A DNA stretch of 64,000 bases. It comes from Paractinoplanes ovalisporus. Its GTDB lineage: Bacteria > Actinomycetota > Actinomycetes > Mycobacteriales > Micromonosporaceae. Made by a program: the position numbers and the translations under genes. The notes under the pieces are model-generated. The model was not told the origin of the DNA. It made no database searches and was given only the letters and a program-made list of their open reading frames with translations. Below are positions 24,463 through 32,769 of this stretch, one piece after another (position 1 is the first letter of the stretch; each line of letters opens with the position of its first letter). Location: assembly GCF_016834655.1 (NCBI RefSeq), contig NZ_JAENHP010000015.1, positions 181,777-245,776 on the forward strand, read 5' to 3'.

Positions 24463-26460
24463 GTGAATGCCTTCGCTGACCTTGACGCGTACGTCCGTCT
24501 CCCGCACGTCGACGGGCTGTGGCTCTCGCCCGACGGTCGCCGGCTCGTGGTCGGGGTGGGCACGCCGACCAAGGAGAACAACCGCTACAGCACGGCGCTG
24601 TGGGAGGTCGACCCCGAGGGGCAGCGACCCGCCCGGCGCCTGACCCGCAGCGTCAAGGGCGAGGCGGCGGCCGCGTTCACCCCCGAGGGCGACCTGCTGT
24701 TCACCTCGGCCCGGCCCGCGCCCGACGGCGAGGACGACGACGACAAGTCGGCCGCGCTGTGGCGGCAACCGGCCGGCGGCGGCGACTCGCAGGTGATCGC
24801 CAAGCTGCCCGGGGGCCTGCACGGCGTGCGGGTCAGCGCGAACGGCACGTTCCTGGCCGCCTCGGCGATGCTGCCCGCGGCCGAGGGTGTCGACTCCGAC
24901 CCGGAGGTCCGCAAGCAGCGCAAGGAGTCCGGGGTCTCGGCGGTGCTGCACGAGGGTTATCCGGTGCGTTTCTGGGACCACGACCTCGGTCCGGCGCGGC
25001 CCCGGCTGGTGACCGGCCTGCTCGACGTCGACGAGCTCGAACTGCGCGACCTCACCGGCCACGTCGGGTCGGCGCTGGACACCGAGGGCGACTGGGATCT
25101 CAGCGCCGACGGCCGCACGGTCGTGGCCACCTGGGCGGTCGACGAGCCGGGCGGATCGCTGCGGACCACGCTGGTCGCGATCGACGTGGCGACCGGTGCG
25201 CGCCGCGAGATCGCCGCCGACCCCAGCCACGAGTACGGGTCCCCGCGCCTGTCACCCGACGGCACCCGCGTGGCCTGCTCGGTGCGCGCCCGGTCCAGCC
25301 TGGAGGAGCCGGGCGACACGTGGGTGGCGGTCGTGCCGGTCGATGGCGGCGCCGAGCGGGCGCTGACCGCCGAGTGGGACCGGTGGCCCGGGCCCGCCCG
25401 CTGGACGCCGGACGGCGCCGCGCTGATCCTGGCGGCCGACGACAACGGGCGTGCGCCGCTGTGGCGGGTCGACGCCGAGACCGGCCAGGTCACCCGGCTG
25501 ACCCCCGACGACGGCTTCTACTACGACGTGCGGATCGCACCGGACGGCCGGTGGGCGTACGCGATGCGCAGTGCCATCGACAGCGCGCCGGCCCCCGTGC
25601 GGGTGAGCCTGGAGAGCCCGGCGCCCTTCGCATTCCTGCGCAGCCCGGTCGAGCAGCCCGAGCTGCCCGGCCGGCTCGAAGACTTCACGGCGACCGCCGC
25701 CGACGGCACCCCGCTGCGCGGCTGGCTCGCGCTGCCCGAGGGCGCCGACGGCCCGGTGCCGCTGGTGCTGAAGATCCACGGCGGCCCGACCGCGTCGTTC
25801 AACTCGTGGTCGTGGCGCTGGAACCCGTGGGTGTGGGTGGCCCGCGGCTATGCGGTGCTGATGCCCGACCCGGCGCTGTCCACCGGCTACGGCTACGAGT
25901 TCATCAAGCGTGGCTGGGGCAAGTGGGGCGAGGCGCCGTACACCGACCTGATGGCCATCACCGACGCCGTGGTCGCCCGCCCCGACATCGACGAGACCCG
26001 CACCGCCGCGGCCGGCGGCTCGTTCGGCGGTTACATGGCCAACTGGATCGCCGGGCACACCGACCGGTTCGACGCCATCGTCACCCACGCCTCGTTGTGG
26101 GCGCTCGACCAGTTCTCGGCCACCACCGACTACTCGTTCTACTGGACGCGCGAGATGAGCCCCGAGCGCCGGCACGAGAACTCACCGCACCGCTTCGCCG
26201 ACGCCATCACGACCCCGATGCTGGTCATCCACGGCGACAAGGACTACCGCGTCCCGATCGGCGAGGGCCTGCGCCTGTGGTGGGACCTGGTGTCGCGCTC
26301 GAAGGAACAGGGCGTGCCGCACAAGTTCCTCTACTATCCCGACGAGAACCACTGGGTCCTCACGCCGGGCAACGCGAAGGCCTGGTACGAGACCGTGCTC
26401 GCCTTCCTCGACCACCACGTCCTCGGCCACGACTGGCAGCGCCCGGAGTCGCTCGGCTAG
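24463..26460 (+). CDS. S9-family prolyl oligopeptidase (acylaminoacyl-peptidase-like)
   Basis: A 665-residue cytoplasmic serine peptidase. The N-terminal 400 residues form a WD/PD40-like beta-propeller (SPDGRR, SADGRTVVA, SPDGTRVAC, APDGRWAY repeats). The C-terminal alpha/beta-hydrolase domain has nucleophile Ser520 in GGSFGGYMAN, acid Asp594 in GDKDYRVP and base His630 in DENHWV, so the triad is complete. It would cleave short peptides, releasing N-blocked or prolyl residues. GTG at 24463 is the likely start. It stands between two unrelated genes and shows no operon link; the 3' end abuts a 100-nt gap before the HEAT gene. Confidence 0.92.
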   Translation: MNAFADLDAYVRLPHVDGLWLSPDGRRLVVGVGTPTKENNRYSTALWEVDPEGQRPARRLTRSVKGEAAAAFTPEGDLLFTSARPAPDGEDDDDKSAALWRQPAGGGDSQVIAKLPGGLHGVRVSANGTFLAASAMLPAAEGVDSDPEVRKQRKESGVSAVLHEGYPVRFWDHDLGPARPRLVTGLLDVDELELRDLTGHVGSALDTEGDWDLSADGRTVVATWAVDEPGGSLRTTLVAIDVATGARREIAADPSHEYGSPRLSPDGTRVACSVRARSSLEEPGDTWVAVVPVDGGAERALTAEWDRWPGPARWTPDGAALILAADDNGRAPLWRVDAETGQVTRLTPDDGFYYDVRIAPDGRWAYAMRSAIDSAPAPVRVSLESPAPFAFLRSPVEQPELPGRLEDFTATAADGTPLRGWLALPEGADGPVPLVLKIHGGPTASFNSWSWRWNPWVWVARGYAVLMPDPALSTGYGYEFIKRGWGKWGEAPYTDLMAITDAVVARPDIDETRTAAAGGSFGGYMANWIAGHTDRFDAIVTHASLWALDQFSATTDYSFYWTREMSPERRHENSPHRFADAITTPMLVIHGDKDYRVPIGEGLRLWWDLVSRSKEQGVPHKFLYYPDENHWVLTPGNAKAWYETVLAFLDHHVLGHDWQRPESLG

Positions 26461-26560
26461 CCGCGGCTCAGGTCACCGTCCGCAATGACGTTGCTGTGGG
26501 GCGGGCCGTGGGTGAAGATCGGTTCATGACTTACGGGAAGGGCGCCCTGCGCCGAGCGGT

Positions 26561-28336
26561 GTGAGCGCGGCCGAGGACGACTGGGGATGGCTGGACGCCG
26601 GGCTGGACTCGGGTGAGGTTCTGGATCCCGGCGACTTGCGGTCACGTGTCTTCGACGGGGTCGCGGCGGATCGGGACGGGGTGATGACCCGCCGGCTGCT
26701 GGGCTTTGCGGCGGATCGGCGGGTTTCGGTTCGGCGGACGCTGTTCGAGCTGCTGGATGATCTGTGCTTTCAGAATCCCGGCTGGCCGCTCGTGGCGGAT
26801 GCCGCCGAGGCGGCTCTGGGCGACGAGGATCCACAGGTCCGGCGGGCCGCGGCGACGGTACTGGTAGGTGCTGCCGAACTCGATCGGGCCCTGGCGGCCC
26901 TGGATGTCGCGGGCGATCCGGTGGTGCGGGCCGCGCTCGTGGATGCGCTGCCCTGGCACCGGTTGCCGCAGCATCGTTCCCTTCTCGAGAGCCTGCGGTC
27001 GGATCCGGCGCTGGCCGTCCGTCTGCTGGCCAACGTGGCTGTCCTGAGCCGAGGCGAAGGCAAGGGCGCAGAAGAAGCAGCATGGAACGCGGCGATCCGG
27101 GCCGATCTCGAAGCCGACGTTCCGGGGGCCGGGCGCGGGCGGACCGGGGGCGAGCGGTGGGCGCTGGCGTTGACCCGGCTCGACCGGGAAGAGGACTGCT
27201 ATGCCTGGGTGCACCGGCTGACCGATCCGGCCGAGAGCCCGCGGGTGCAGGTCAGGCTCGAAGGCGTACGGATGGCGGTCGAGGCCATGCGTACGTGGCG
27301 CGCGGCCCCCGGCCGGCTGACCCCCGTGCTCACCGGTCTGCGGGAGGAAGGCGCGGCGCTGCGGGCGGTGGCGGCCTCGTTGACCGCGTCCCGGCTGGCC
27401 GTCGAAGCACTCGCCGAACGTCTGGACGACCCCGAGCTCGGCCCGGTGGCCGCGACCGCGCTCGGCTGCGTCGGCGACCACCGGGCGTTCCCGTATCTGG
27501 TGCGGTCGATGCTCGTCCGCGACGAGCCGCGATTGGGCGAGGCGTTCCGCGCGCTCGCCCGGGCCGGCGCCGATCCGCGAGCACCAGTGGCGGCCGCCCG
27601 GGAGCTTCTGGCGGCCCGCCCGGACTCCCCGCCGGGTCTGGCGATGCGGGTGCTGGCCGCATTCGGCCCGGCGGCGGCGCCCGCGGTGCCGGAACTCATC
27701 GCCACGGTGCGGGCCGCCGGAAACGACACCCCGGCCAGTACGTTCCGGATCCTGGGCCGGATCGGTCCGGCCGCCGCGGACGCGGTCCCCCTGCTGCGGC
27801 AGCACCCGTCGCCACACGCGGTGCTCGCCCTCCTCCGGATCACGTCCGACCGGACGGTGGCCGACCGCTATCTCGCCGGGCGCCCCGAGGACCGTCGCCG
27901 CGACCGTCTGGCCCCGGCGCTGCTGACCTGGATCAGCGAGAACGGTGGGCTCACCGTCCGGCAGCACCGGCAGCTGCGGAACCTCTTCCGTACCCCTGGA
28001 TTCGGGCAGGTGGACACGGCGGGTGCGCTCTGGCGCCACGAAGGTCCGGCGGCGGCCGCCGAGGTGGTGGAGGCGCTGTCGGAGTATCTGTTCGACGACC
28101 TGCTCGGGCCCCGGGCGCTGCGGGTGCTCGGTGCTATGGGCGTCCATGCGCGCCCGGTCCTGGACCGGCTGGACGGCTTCATCGGCCGACGGAGGCGCGG
28201 CGGGTTCCACATCGGCGACTACGACGCCGAGATGCGCGCGGACGAGATGATGCTCGCCGCCACCATCGCCGCCCGCAACCAGATCGCCGGGCCGGGGGAA
28301 CAAAGCCCTCCCCCGACAGCGCTGAACCAGGGGTGA
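26561..28336 (+). CDS. HEAT-repeat-like helical protein
   Basis: A 591-residue protein made of alpha-helical repeats with the HEAT look (EDPQVRRAAATVLVGA, DPVVRAALVDALPW, GPVAATALGCVGDHRAFPYLVRSML). No catalytic motif, signal peptide or membrane segment. HEAT arrays act as protein-protein scaffolds, so a partner-binding role is inferred. GTG at 26561 begins after SSVSAAEDDWGW-type N-terminus; a 12-codon frame (26526-26564) ends by overlapping this GTG and may couple initiation. The stop overlaps the next gene's ATG (TGATG), implying co-transcription with the luciferase-like oxidoreductase. Confidence 0.7.
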   Translation: MSAAEDDWGWLDAGLDSGEVLDPGDLRSRVFDGVAADRDGVMTRRLLGFAADRRVSVRRTLFELLDDLCFQNPGWPLVADAAEAALGDEDPQVRRAAATVLVGAAELDRALAALDVAGDPVVRAALVDALPWHRLPQHRSLLESLRSDPALAVRLLANVAVLSRGEGKGAEEAAWNAAIRADLEADVPGAGRGRTGGERWALALTRLDREEDCYAWVHRLTDPAESPRVQVRLEGVRMAVEAMRTWRAAPGRLTPVLTGLREEGAALRAVAASLTASRLAVEALAERLDDPELGPVAATALGCVGDHRAFPYLVRSMLVRDEPRLGEAFRALARAGADPRAPVAAARELLAARPDSPPGLAMRVLAAFGPAAAPAVPELIATVRAAGNDTPASTFRILGRIGPAAADAVPLLRQHPSPHAVLALLRITSDRTVADRYLAGRPEDRRRDRLAPALLTWISENGGLTVRQHRQLRNLFRTPGFGQVDTAGALWRHEGPAAAAEVVEALSEYLFDDLLGPRALRVLGAMGVHARPVLDRLDGFIGRRRRGGFHIGDYDAEMRADEMMLAATIAARNQIAGPGEQSPPPTALNQG

Positions 28337-29319
28337 TGATCAACGGCCTCTCGCTGCTGGACCGGTCCCGTACCCGCGCCGGGGAAGGCGGATCGGCGGC
28401 GCTGCGCGACACGGTGACGCGGGCCGAGCGGGCCGAACGCCTCGGCTATGACCGGTTCTGGGTGGCCGAGCACCACGGCGTTCCGGGGATCGCCGGTTCG
28501 GCCCCGGCCGTGCTTCTGGCCGCGGTCGCGGGGGCGACGACGACCATCCGGATCGGGTCGGCCGGTGTGATGCTGCCCCACCACCAGCCGCTTGTCGTGG
28601 CCGAGCAGTTCGCCACGCTCTCCGCCTTCGCGCCCGGCCGCGTCGATCTGGGGCTGGGGCGCTCCCCCGGCTTCACCGCGCCGGTGCGGCGGGCGCTGCG
28701 GCAGACCGACCGGGATTTCGCGGCCGACCTGGCCGAGCTACAGAGCTTTCTTGACGGTACGGCGGAGGTCAGCCTGCACCCGCAGCCCGAGGGCCGTCTG
28801 CCGGTCTACGTGCTGGCCACCGGCCGCGGGCTGGAGCTGGCGGCCGGACTCGGGTTGCCGGTGATCGTGGGCGGACCGATCCTGGGCATCGGCGGCGACC
28901 CCGGGCCGGGGCTGGCCGCGCTGGCCGGCTACCGACGCGCCTTCCAGCCGTCGAAACAGCAGGCCGAACCGTGGGTGGCGGTCAGCCTCGACGTGCTCGT
29001 CGCCGACACCGCCGCCGAAGCCGCCGACCTGCTGCTGCCGGAGGCGTGGGCGATGGCCCAGAGCCGTACGACGGGTGTGTTCCCGCCCCTGATCCCGGTG
29101 GCCGAGGTCAAGGCGGCGGCCAGGAGCACACGCCAGCAGCAGTACCTCGACCAGACCCTGGCCGCGGCGATCGCGGGCACGCCGGCCGACGTGGAAAGCC
29201 GGCTGGCCGAGCTATTCGAGCGCACTGGCGCCGCCGAGCTGGTCACGGCGGGCAGCACCTTCGACCGCGACGCCCTGGCCGCCTCGGACGCGGCACTGGC
29301 GGCGCTGTTCAGGGGCTGA
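28336..29319 (+). CDS. LLM-class flavin-dependent oxidoreductase (MsnO8-like)
   Basis: A 327-residue luciferase-fold flavoenzyme. Family signatures: LSLLDRSRTR at the start, ERAERLGYDRFWVAEHHGVPG, RIGSAGVMLPHHQPLVVAEQFATL, FAPGRVDLGLGRSPG. It is of the group often annotated MsnO8, single-subunit relatives of luciferase that use F420 or FMN; substrate unknown. Its ATG overlaps the HEAT protein's stop. An imperfect inverted repeat follows the stop and may terminate transcription before the convergent DUF3291 gene. Confidence 0.87.
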   Translation: MINGLSLLDRSRTRAGEGGSAALRDTVTRAERAERLGYDRFWVAEHHGVPGIAGSAPAVLLAAVAGATTTIRIGSAGVMLPHHQPLVVAEQFATLSAFAPGRVDLGLGRSPGFTAPVRRALRQTDRDFAADLAELQSFLDGTAEVSLHPQPEGRLPVYVLATGRGLELAAGLGLPVIVGGPILGIGGDPGPGLAALAGYRRAFQPSKQQAEPWVAVSLDVLVADTAAEAADLLLPEAWAMAQSRTTGVFPPLIPVAEVKAAARSTRQQQYLDQTLAAAIAGTPADVESRLAELFERTGAAELVTAGSTFDRDALAASDAALAALFRG

Positions 29320-29348
29320 GCCCACCGGGGCGTGCGGCGTGGCTCAGC
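29315..29348 (+). terminator. hairpin after the luciferase-like gene
   Basis: GCTGAGCCCAC (from 29315) pairs with GTGGCTCAGC (29339-29348) with one bulged C and a loop of about 13 nt, overlapping the stop codon. No T tract, as usual here. Confidence 0.45.
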
Positions 29349-29508
29349 TGCTGAGGAAGGCCGGCGAATCGGCGGCCGGACTGCCCGGCCGGACGCTGAA
29401 GGTCAGGATCGTCAGGGCGGGCCGGCCGGCAGATCGAGTTGCTCGTGGTCGAGCTCCAGCACCCCGGCGTCGCCCGTACGAAACGAGGCCGACCGACTCG
29501 GTTGCTGA

Positions 29509-29961
29509 TCACGCGTTGACCGGCGCCGGGAACGGCTCCCGCAGCGTGAACGCCTCGGGTGTGGGTCCGTGCCGGCGCAGGTCGTCCAGCCGGTCGGCGG
29601 CCTCGGTGAGGTCGGGCCGCTGGCCGACCGGGATCCACCACAGCACGAGGTGCGGGGCGTCCAGCGGGACGAACCAGTCGCGGCGGCGCCGCAGCGGGCC
29701 CAGGTGGCCGGTGCGGTAGGTGAAGTTCCGCAGCGCCTCCACCGACTGCCACACCGTGAGGTTGACGATGACGTCGTCGCCGTACGGGCGGAGGGCGGTC
29801 GCGTCGCCGGAGTCGTCCTGCAGGCGCCAGACGAAGCCGGGTGAGCTCTCGGCAAGCTCGTTGATCTCGGGTAACTGGGCGACGAAGTCGGCGAGTTCGG
29901 GGCTGTCGAGCGGGGCCCGCAGCCGGGCGATGTTGAGCTGCGCGAGTTCGTGGTCGGCCAT
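29509..29961 (-). CDS. DUF3291 domain-containing protein
   Basis: A 150-residue protein of the DUF3291 family (dimeric alpha-beta barrel-like fold, related to Dabb and monooxygenase-like small proteins). Signatures: LAQLNIARLRAPLDSPELADFV, SPGFVWRLQDD, NLTVWQSVEALRNFTY and a C-terminal PHLVLWWIPVGQRP. The ATG at 29961 follows a TAGGCT -10 element by six bases with no ribosome-binding sequence, so the transcript may be leaderless. It lies 21 nt downstream of an ArsR-like regulator on the same strand, which may regulate or be co-transcribed with it. Function unknown; families like this often detoxify or degrade a reactive small molecule. Confidence 0.82.
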   Translation of the reverse strand: MADHELAQLNIARLRAPLDSPELADFVAQLPEINELAESSPGFVWRLQDDSGDATALRPYGDDVIVNLTVWQSVEALRNFTYRTGHLGPLRRRRDWFVPLDAPHLVLWWIPVGQRPDLTEAADRLDDLRRHGPTPEAFTLREPFPAPVNA

Positions 29962-29967
29962 GCGGTC

Positions 29968-29973
29968 AGCCTA
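29968..29973 (-). promoter_or_regulatory. -10 element of a likely leaderless DUF3291 transcript
   Basis: TAGGCT (minus strand) lies exactly 6 nt before the ATG at 29961. The palindrome CAATCGGGATTG at 29984-29995, at the end of the upstream regulator gene, may be the regulator's operator. Confidence 0.45.
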
Positions 29974-29982
29974 AACTCTATG

Positions 29983-30591
29983 TCAATCGGGATTGTTTTT
30001 AGAAGACAGGGCCACGCAGCAGCCGGTCGGACCCGGGTCGAGGCGGGCGTCGGCGCCGGTCAGGCCCTGCAGCAGGGCGAGGTTCATGCCGCAGACCAGA
30101 CCCGGGTGCGACTGGGCGAGGGCATGGAACGGGCAGTTGCGCAGGCGGATGGTGCGGCCGGCGTCCTCGTACGGCTCATAGCCCAGTTCCTCGAGGCGGG
30201 GCATCAGCTCGCCCCCGGCCAGTTTGGCGCCCTGTTCCCGCGCGGCGGCATAGAGGGCGGGTTCGGCCCCGGCCTGCTCGACCGCGTCGGCCAGCACGGT
30301 CGCCAGCAGGCGGTAGTCGCGCGGGGGCAGCGTCACCGCGTGCTCGGTCTCGGAGCGGTGGTAGAGCTTGGCCGGCCGTCCCGCGCCCGGGCCGCCGGTG
30401 CGCCGGGCGTACGAGGTGTCGAGCAGCCCGGCCTCGGCCAGCTTGTCGAGGTGGAATGCGGCCAGGGTGCGGCCGACACCGACCGCCTCGGCCACCTCGT
30501 TGCGGCCGACCGGTTCGGCCCGCGCGACGACGAACTCGTAGACGGCTCGGCGCAGCGGCTCCCGCAACGCCCCCAGGGCCTCCAGCGACAT
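29983..30591 (-). CDS. ArsR-like HTH regulator with C-terminal cysteine cluster
   Basis: A 202-residue transcriptional regulator. An N-terminal winged helix (LREPLRRAVYEFVVARAEPV, then GRNEVAEAVGVGRTLAAFHLDKL) resembles ArsR/DeoR-like regulators. The C-terminal part has a conserved cysteine pattern: NCPFHALA, VCGMN and GCCVAL within 45 residues. This arrangement resembles the Fe-S-binding part of SufR-like regulators, so a metal or redox cofactor is possible (inference). ATG at 30591 is chosen; a longer in-frame extension would add a proline-rich tail. Immediately downstream is the DUF3291 gene, the most likely target. Confidence 0.72.
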   Translation of the reverse strand: MSLEALGALREPLRRAVYEFVVARAEPVGRNEVAEAVGVGRTLAAFHLDKLAEAGLLDTSYARRTGGPGAGRPAKLYHRSETEHAVTLPPRDYRLLATVLADAVEQAGAEPALYAAAREQGAKLAGGELMPRLEELGYEPYEDAGRTIRLRNCPFHALAQSHPGLVCGMNLALLQGLTGADARLDPGPTGCCVALSSKNNPD

Positions 30592-30680
30592 GGCGTCGAC
30601 GCTACCCCCGCGCCCGGGCGTGTCCGCCGGCCGCAAAGACCGGCTCCCGCGGCCGGGCGTGTCCGGGGATAGGACGACCC

Positions 30681-30713
30681 GCGCCGGCCCGCCGCCACGA
30701 GGCGGGCCGGCGC
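30681..30713 (-). terminator. strong GC hairpin after the FMO gene
   Basis: GCGCCGGCCCGCC (30681-30693) and GGCGGGCCGGCGC (30701-30713) form a perfect 13-bp stem with a 7-nt loop, 28-60 nt past the stop of the minus-strand monooxygenase gene. It separates that operon from the ArsR-like gene. Confidence 0.75.
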
Positions 30714-30741
30714 AGTTCTCAGGCCTGAAGAAATGCGGTCC

Positions 30742-32208
30742 TCAGGCGTCGGAGAGGACGCTCTCGCGGGCGCGCAGCCGGGCGATCAGCGCCGGCGTCA
30801 CGCCGCGGTAGGCCGACGGGTCGACCGGGTTGATCCAGTGCGACGCGCGCACGCCCCGGCCGATGTTCAGGCCCAGGTCGTCCAGCACCTCGTCGGCGTT
30901 CTTCAGCGAGAACGGGATGATTTTGGTGCCGCGGCTGTGGTGGCGGTCGGTGGCCTCGTCCATGAAGGCGAGCTGGGCCTCGACCCGGCGGCGCATCTCC
31001 TCGGGCGCGGGCAGCGGCACCAGGCCGGCCAGGTGGGCGGTGATCCAGACGGCCGCCATCTCGGCGTTGAGCGGGCTGAAGAACGACGAGTTGTAGCCGT
31101 TGAAGTAGAGCCCGTCCACGCCGAGCGGCAGGATCTGCCGGTACAGCTGGAAGTTGCCGCGCTCGTCGAAGATCGCCTCTTGGACGGAGGAGTCGAGGAA
31201 CGGCACCCCCTGCCGGAAGCCGGTGGCGCAGACGATCAGATCGGCGGGCAGGACCGTGCCGTCCGACAGCTCGGCCTCCCCGGCCCGCAGGCGCCCGATG
31301 GTCGTGTCGCGGTGCACGCGGATCTTCCCGGCTTCCACGCCTTCGAAGAAACCCTCGGTGGCCAGCCCGATTGCGCCCTTGACGATGCCCTCCATGGTGC
31401 CGGCCGGCACCAGGCCGAGCTGCTTGAGCTTGAACTGGCGCACCGACACCGAGCCGACCGAGTTGAGCATGCCGCGGCGCATCGGGGTGGCCGGGCCGTG
31501 CAGGAACTTTTCGAAGCCGCGCAACCGGTGGTAGCGGAACAGCGCCTCGCCCATGCGGGTCAGCAGCAGCATCTTGAAGTTGACCACGCCCGCGATCTTG
31601 CGGGGCACCTTCCAGAGCAGTTGCCGGGCGATGACGTCGGTGCTGGCGGCGACCTCGCTCAGCGGCACGGTCACGTCGCAGGCCGACTTGCCATAGCCGA
31701 CGACCAAAACGTGTTTGCCCCGGGCGAGCGAGGCGTCGTGCATCTCCGTACCCGCAAGGATCTCGCCCTGGAATTCCTCCTGGCCCTCGAAGACCGGCAT
31801 GTTGGGCTCGCAGAACACGCCGTTGGCCACCACGAGCTTGTCGAAGGTCTCGTCCGGGCCCGACGACAGGCCCAGCGTCCATCCGGCCGAGGAGCGCACG
31901 GCCCGAGTGACGCGGACACCGAGCCGCAGGTGCGGTTCGATCTTGAACTCGTGGGCGTAGGACTCGAGCCACGACTGGACCTGCTCCCCGGTCGGCCACT
32001 CGGGGAACTCCTTCGGCATCGGGTAGTCGGAGAGGCCGTACGTGGCCTTGGCGCTCTGGGTGGTCAGGCCGGGATAGCGGCGGGTGCGGCTCCACACCCC
32101 GCCCACGTCCGGCGCCGAGTCGAAGACGACGACCTCGTGCCCGGCCTGCAGCAGCGTCTTGGCGGTGGCCAGGCCGGCCACACCCGCTCCGATGATCCCG
32201 ACGCGCAT
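30742..32208 (-). CDS. flavin-containing monooxygenase (NAD(P)/FAD-dependent)
   Basis: A 488-residue FAD/NAD(P)H monooxygenase of the FMO/CzcO group. The FAD motif GAGVAG (7-12) opens the protein, with a second Rossmann-like motif VVGYGKSACD (a GxGxSA variant) for NADPH and the connecting DLIVCATGF at the domain border. The exact FMO fingerprint FxGxxxHxxx(Y/F) is imperfect (FQGEILAGTEMHD), so whether it is a Baeyer-Villiger enzyme or hydroxylase is open. It lies 2 nt after the stop of a cupin gene and is followed by a strong terminator, forming a two-gene operon whose upstream region holds an IclR-type palindrome. It may hydroxylate or insert oxygen into an aromatic or alicyclic ketone feeding the meta-cleavage genes. 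Confidence 0.87.
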   Translation of the reverse strand: MRVGIIGAGVAGLATAKTLLQAGHEVVVFDSAPDVGGVWSRTRRYPGLTTQSAKATYGLSDYPMPKEFPEWPTGEQVQSWLESYAHEFKIEPHLRLGVRVTRAVRSSAGWTLGLSSGPDETFDKLVVANGVFCEPNMPVFEGQEEFQGEILAGTEMHDASLARGKHVLVVGYGKSACDVTVPLSEVAASTDVIARQLLWKVPRKIAGVVNFKMLLLTRMGEALFRYHRLRGFEKFLHGPATPMRRGMLNSVGSVSVRQFKLKQLGLVPAGTMEGIVKGAIGLATEGFFEGVEAGKIRVHRDTTIGRLRAGEAELSDGTVLPADLIVCATGFRQGVPFLDSSVQEAIFDERGNFQLYRQILPLGVDGLYFNGYNSSFFSPLNAEMAAVWITAHLAGLVPLPAPEEMRRRVEAQLAFMDEATDRHHSRGTKIIPFSLKNADEVLDDLGLNIGRGVRASHWINPVDPSAYRGVTPALIARLRARESVLSDA

Positions 32209-32210
32209 GG

Positions 32211-32678
32211 TCAGTGACCCCCGCCCGGCGGCAACTGCAGCTCGATGCCGAACTCCTCCATGATCGGCTTGAGCGTGGCCATGTCCTTGGGCCCGGGCGG
32301 CAGCTCCCCCAGCGCCTGGTAGTAGGCCTCGAGCCCGGCCGGCGACACGACCGAGATCACCCGAGCTTCATCCTGGTACGGGTTCCGGAACGTGTGCACG
32401 ACGTTGCGCGGCAGGTAGAGGTAGTCCCCGAACTCGAGGACGAACTCCTCGTCGCCCAGTGACACGTCGAGCCGCCCGGCCAGGCAGATGAACGACTCGT
32501 CCTCGCGGGTGTGGATGTGCGCGGGCGGGCCGTTGGTCTCCGGCGGGATCGCGTACTCGAAAAGCGAGTAGGCGTCGCGGGTCGCGGACCCGTTGGCCTT
32601 CATCGTGATGTTCAGGCCGATCGCCGGGATCTGCGTCCCTTTGCGCGAGCTGAGCATGTAACCGCCACCAAGGCTCAC
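32211..32678 (-). CDS. cupin-domain protein
   Basis: A 155-residue single-domain cupin. GTG at 32678 is preceded by GGAGGAGGA with a 3-nt gap. The first motif is PPAHIHTREDESFICLAGRL (metal-binding His-x-His and Glu) and the second FGDYLYLPRNVVHTFRN contains the last histidine, so all usual metal ligands are present. Such proteins are often quercetinase-like dioxygenases or ligand-binding proteins in aromatic catabolic loci. Two bases separate it from the FMO gene, so they form an operon starting below the palindrome at 32753-32769. Confidence 0.82.
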   Translation of the reverse strand: MSLGGGYMLSSRKGTQIPAIGLNITMKANGSATRDAYSLFEYAIPPETNGPPAHIHTREDESFICLAGRLDVSLGDEEFVLEFGDYLYLPRNVVHTFRNPYQDEARVISVVSPAGLEAYYQALGELPPGPKDMATLKPIMEEFGIELQLPPGGGH

Positions 32679-32752
32679 GGCTCCTCCTCCACTTCGCCTG
32701 GCTGTTAGCTGGCTCACAGCCTGCGGCCCGGCGGCGGAGGGCCCAAACCCGG

Positions 32753-32769
32753 GTCCCGCTCAGCGGGAC
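32753..32769. promoter_or_regulatory. perfect 17-bp IclR-type palindrome, copy 1
   Basis: GTCCCGCTCAGCGGGAC is a perfect palindrome (8-bp arms, one centre base) overlapping the stop codon of the IclR gene and lying 75 nt upstream of the cupin-FMO operon. An identical copy lies at 33507-33523 inside the start of the IclR gene. Confidence 0.75.

Noticed and set aside
26526..26564. Twelve-codon upstream frame before the HEAT gene
   Set aside because: Plausible overlap with the GTG start, but no ribosome-binding site or conservation can be shown.
26642..28303. Minus-strand frame opposite the HEAT gene
   Set aside because: Composition typical of antisense of helical Ala/Leu-rich genes; no start signal or domain.
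29412..29500. Short minus-strand tail reading VLELDHEQLDLPAGPP
   Set aside because: Coding-like but too short, no start, could be chance; not enough for a pseudogene call.
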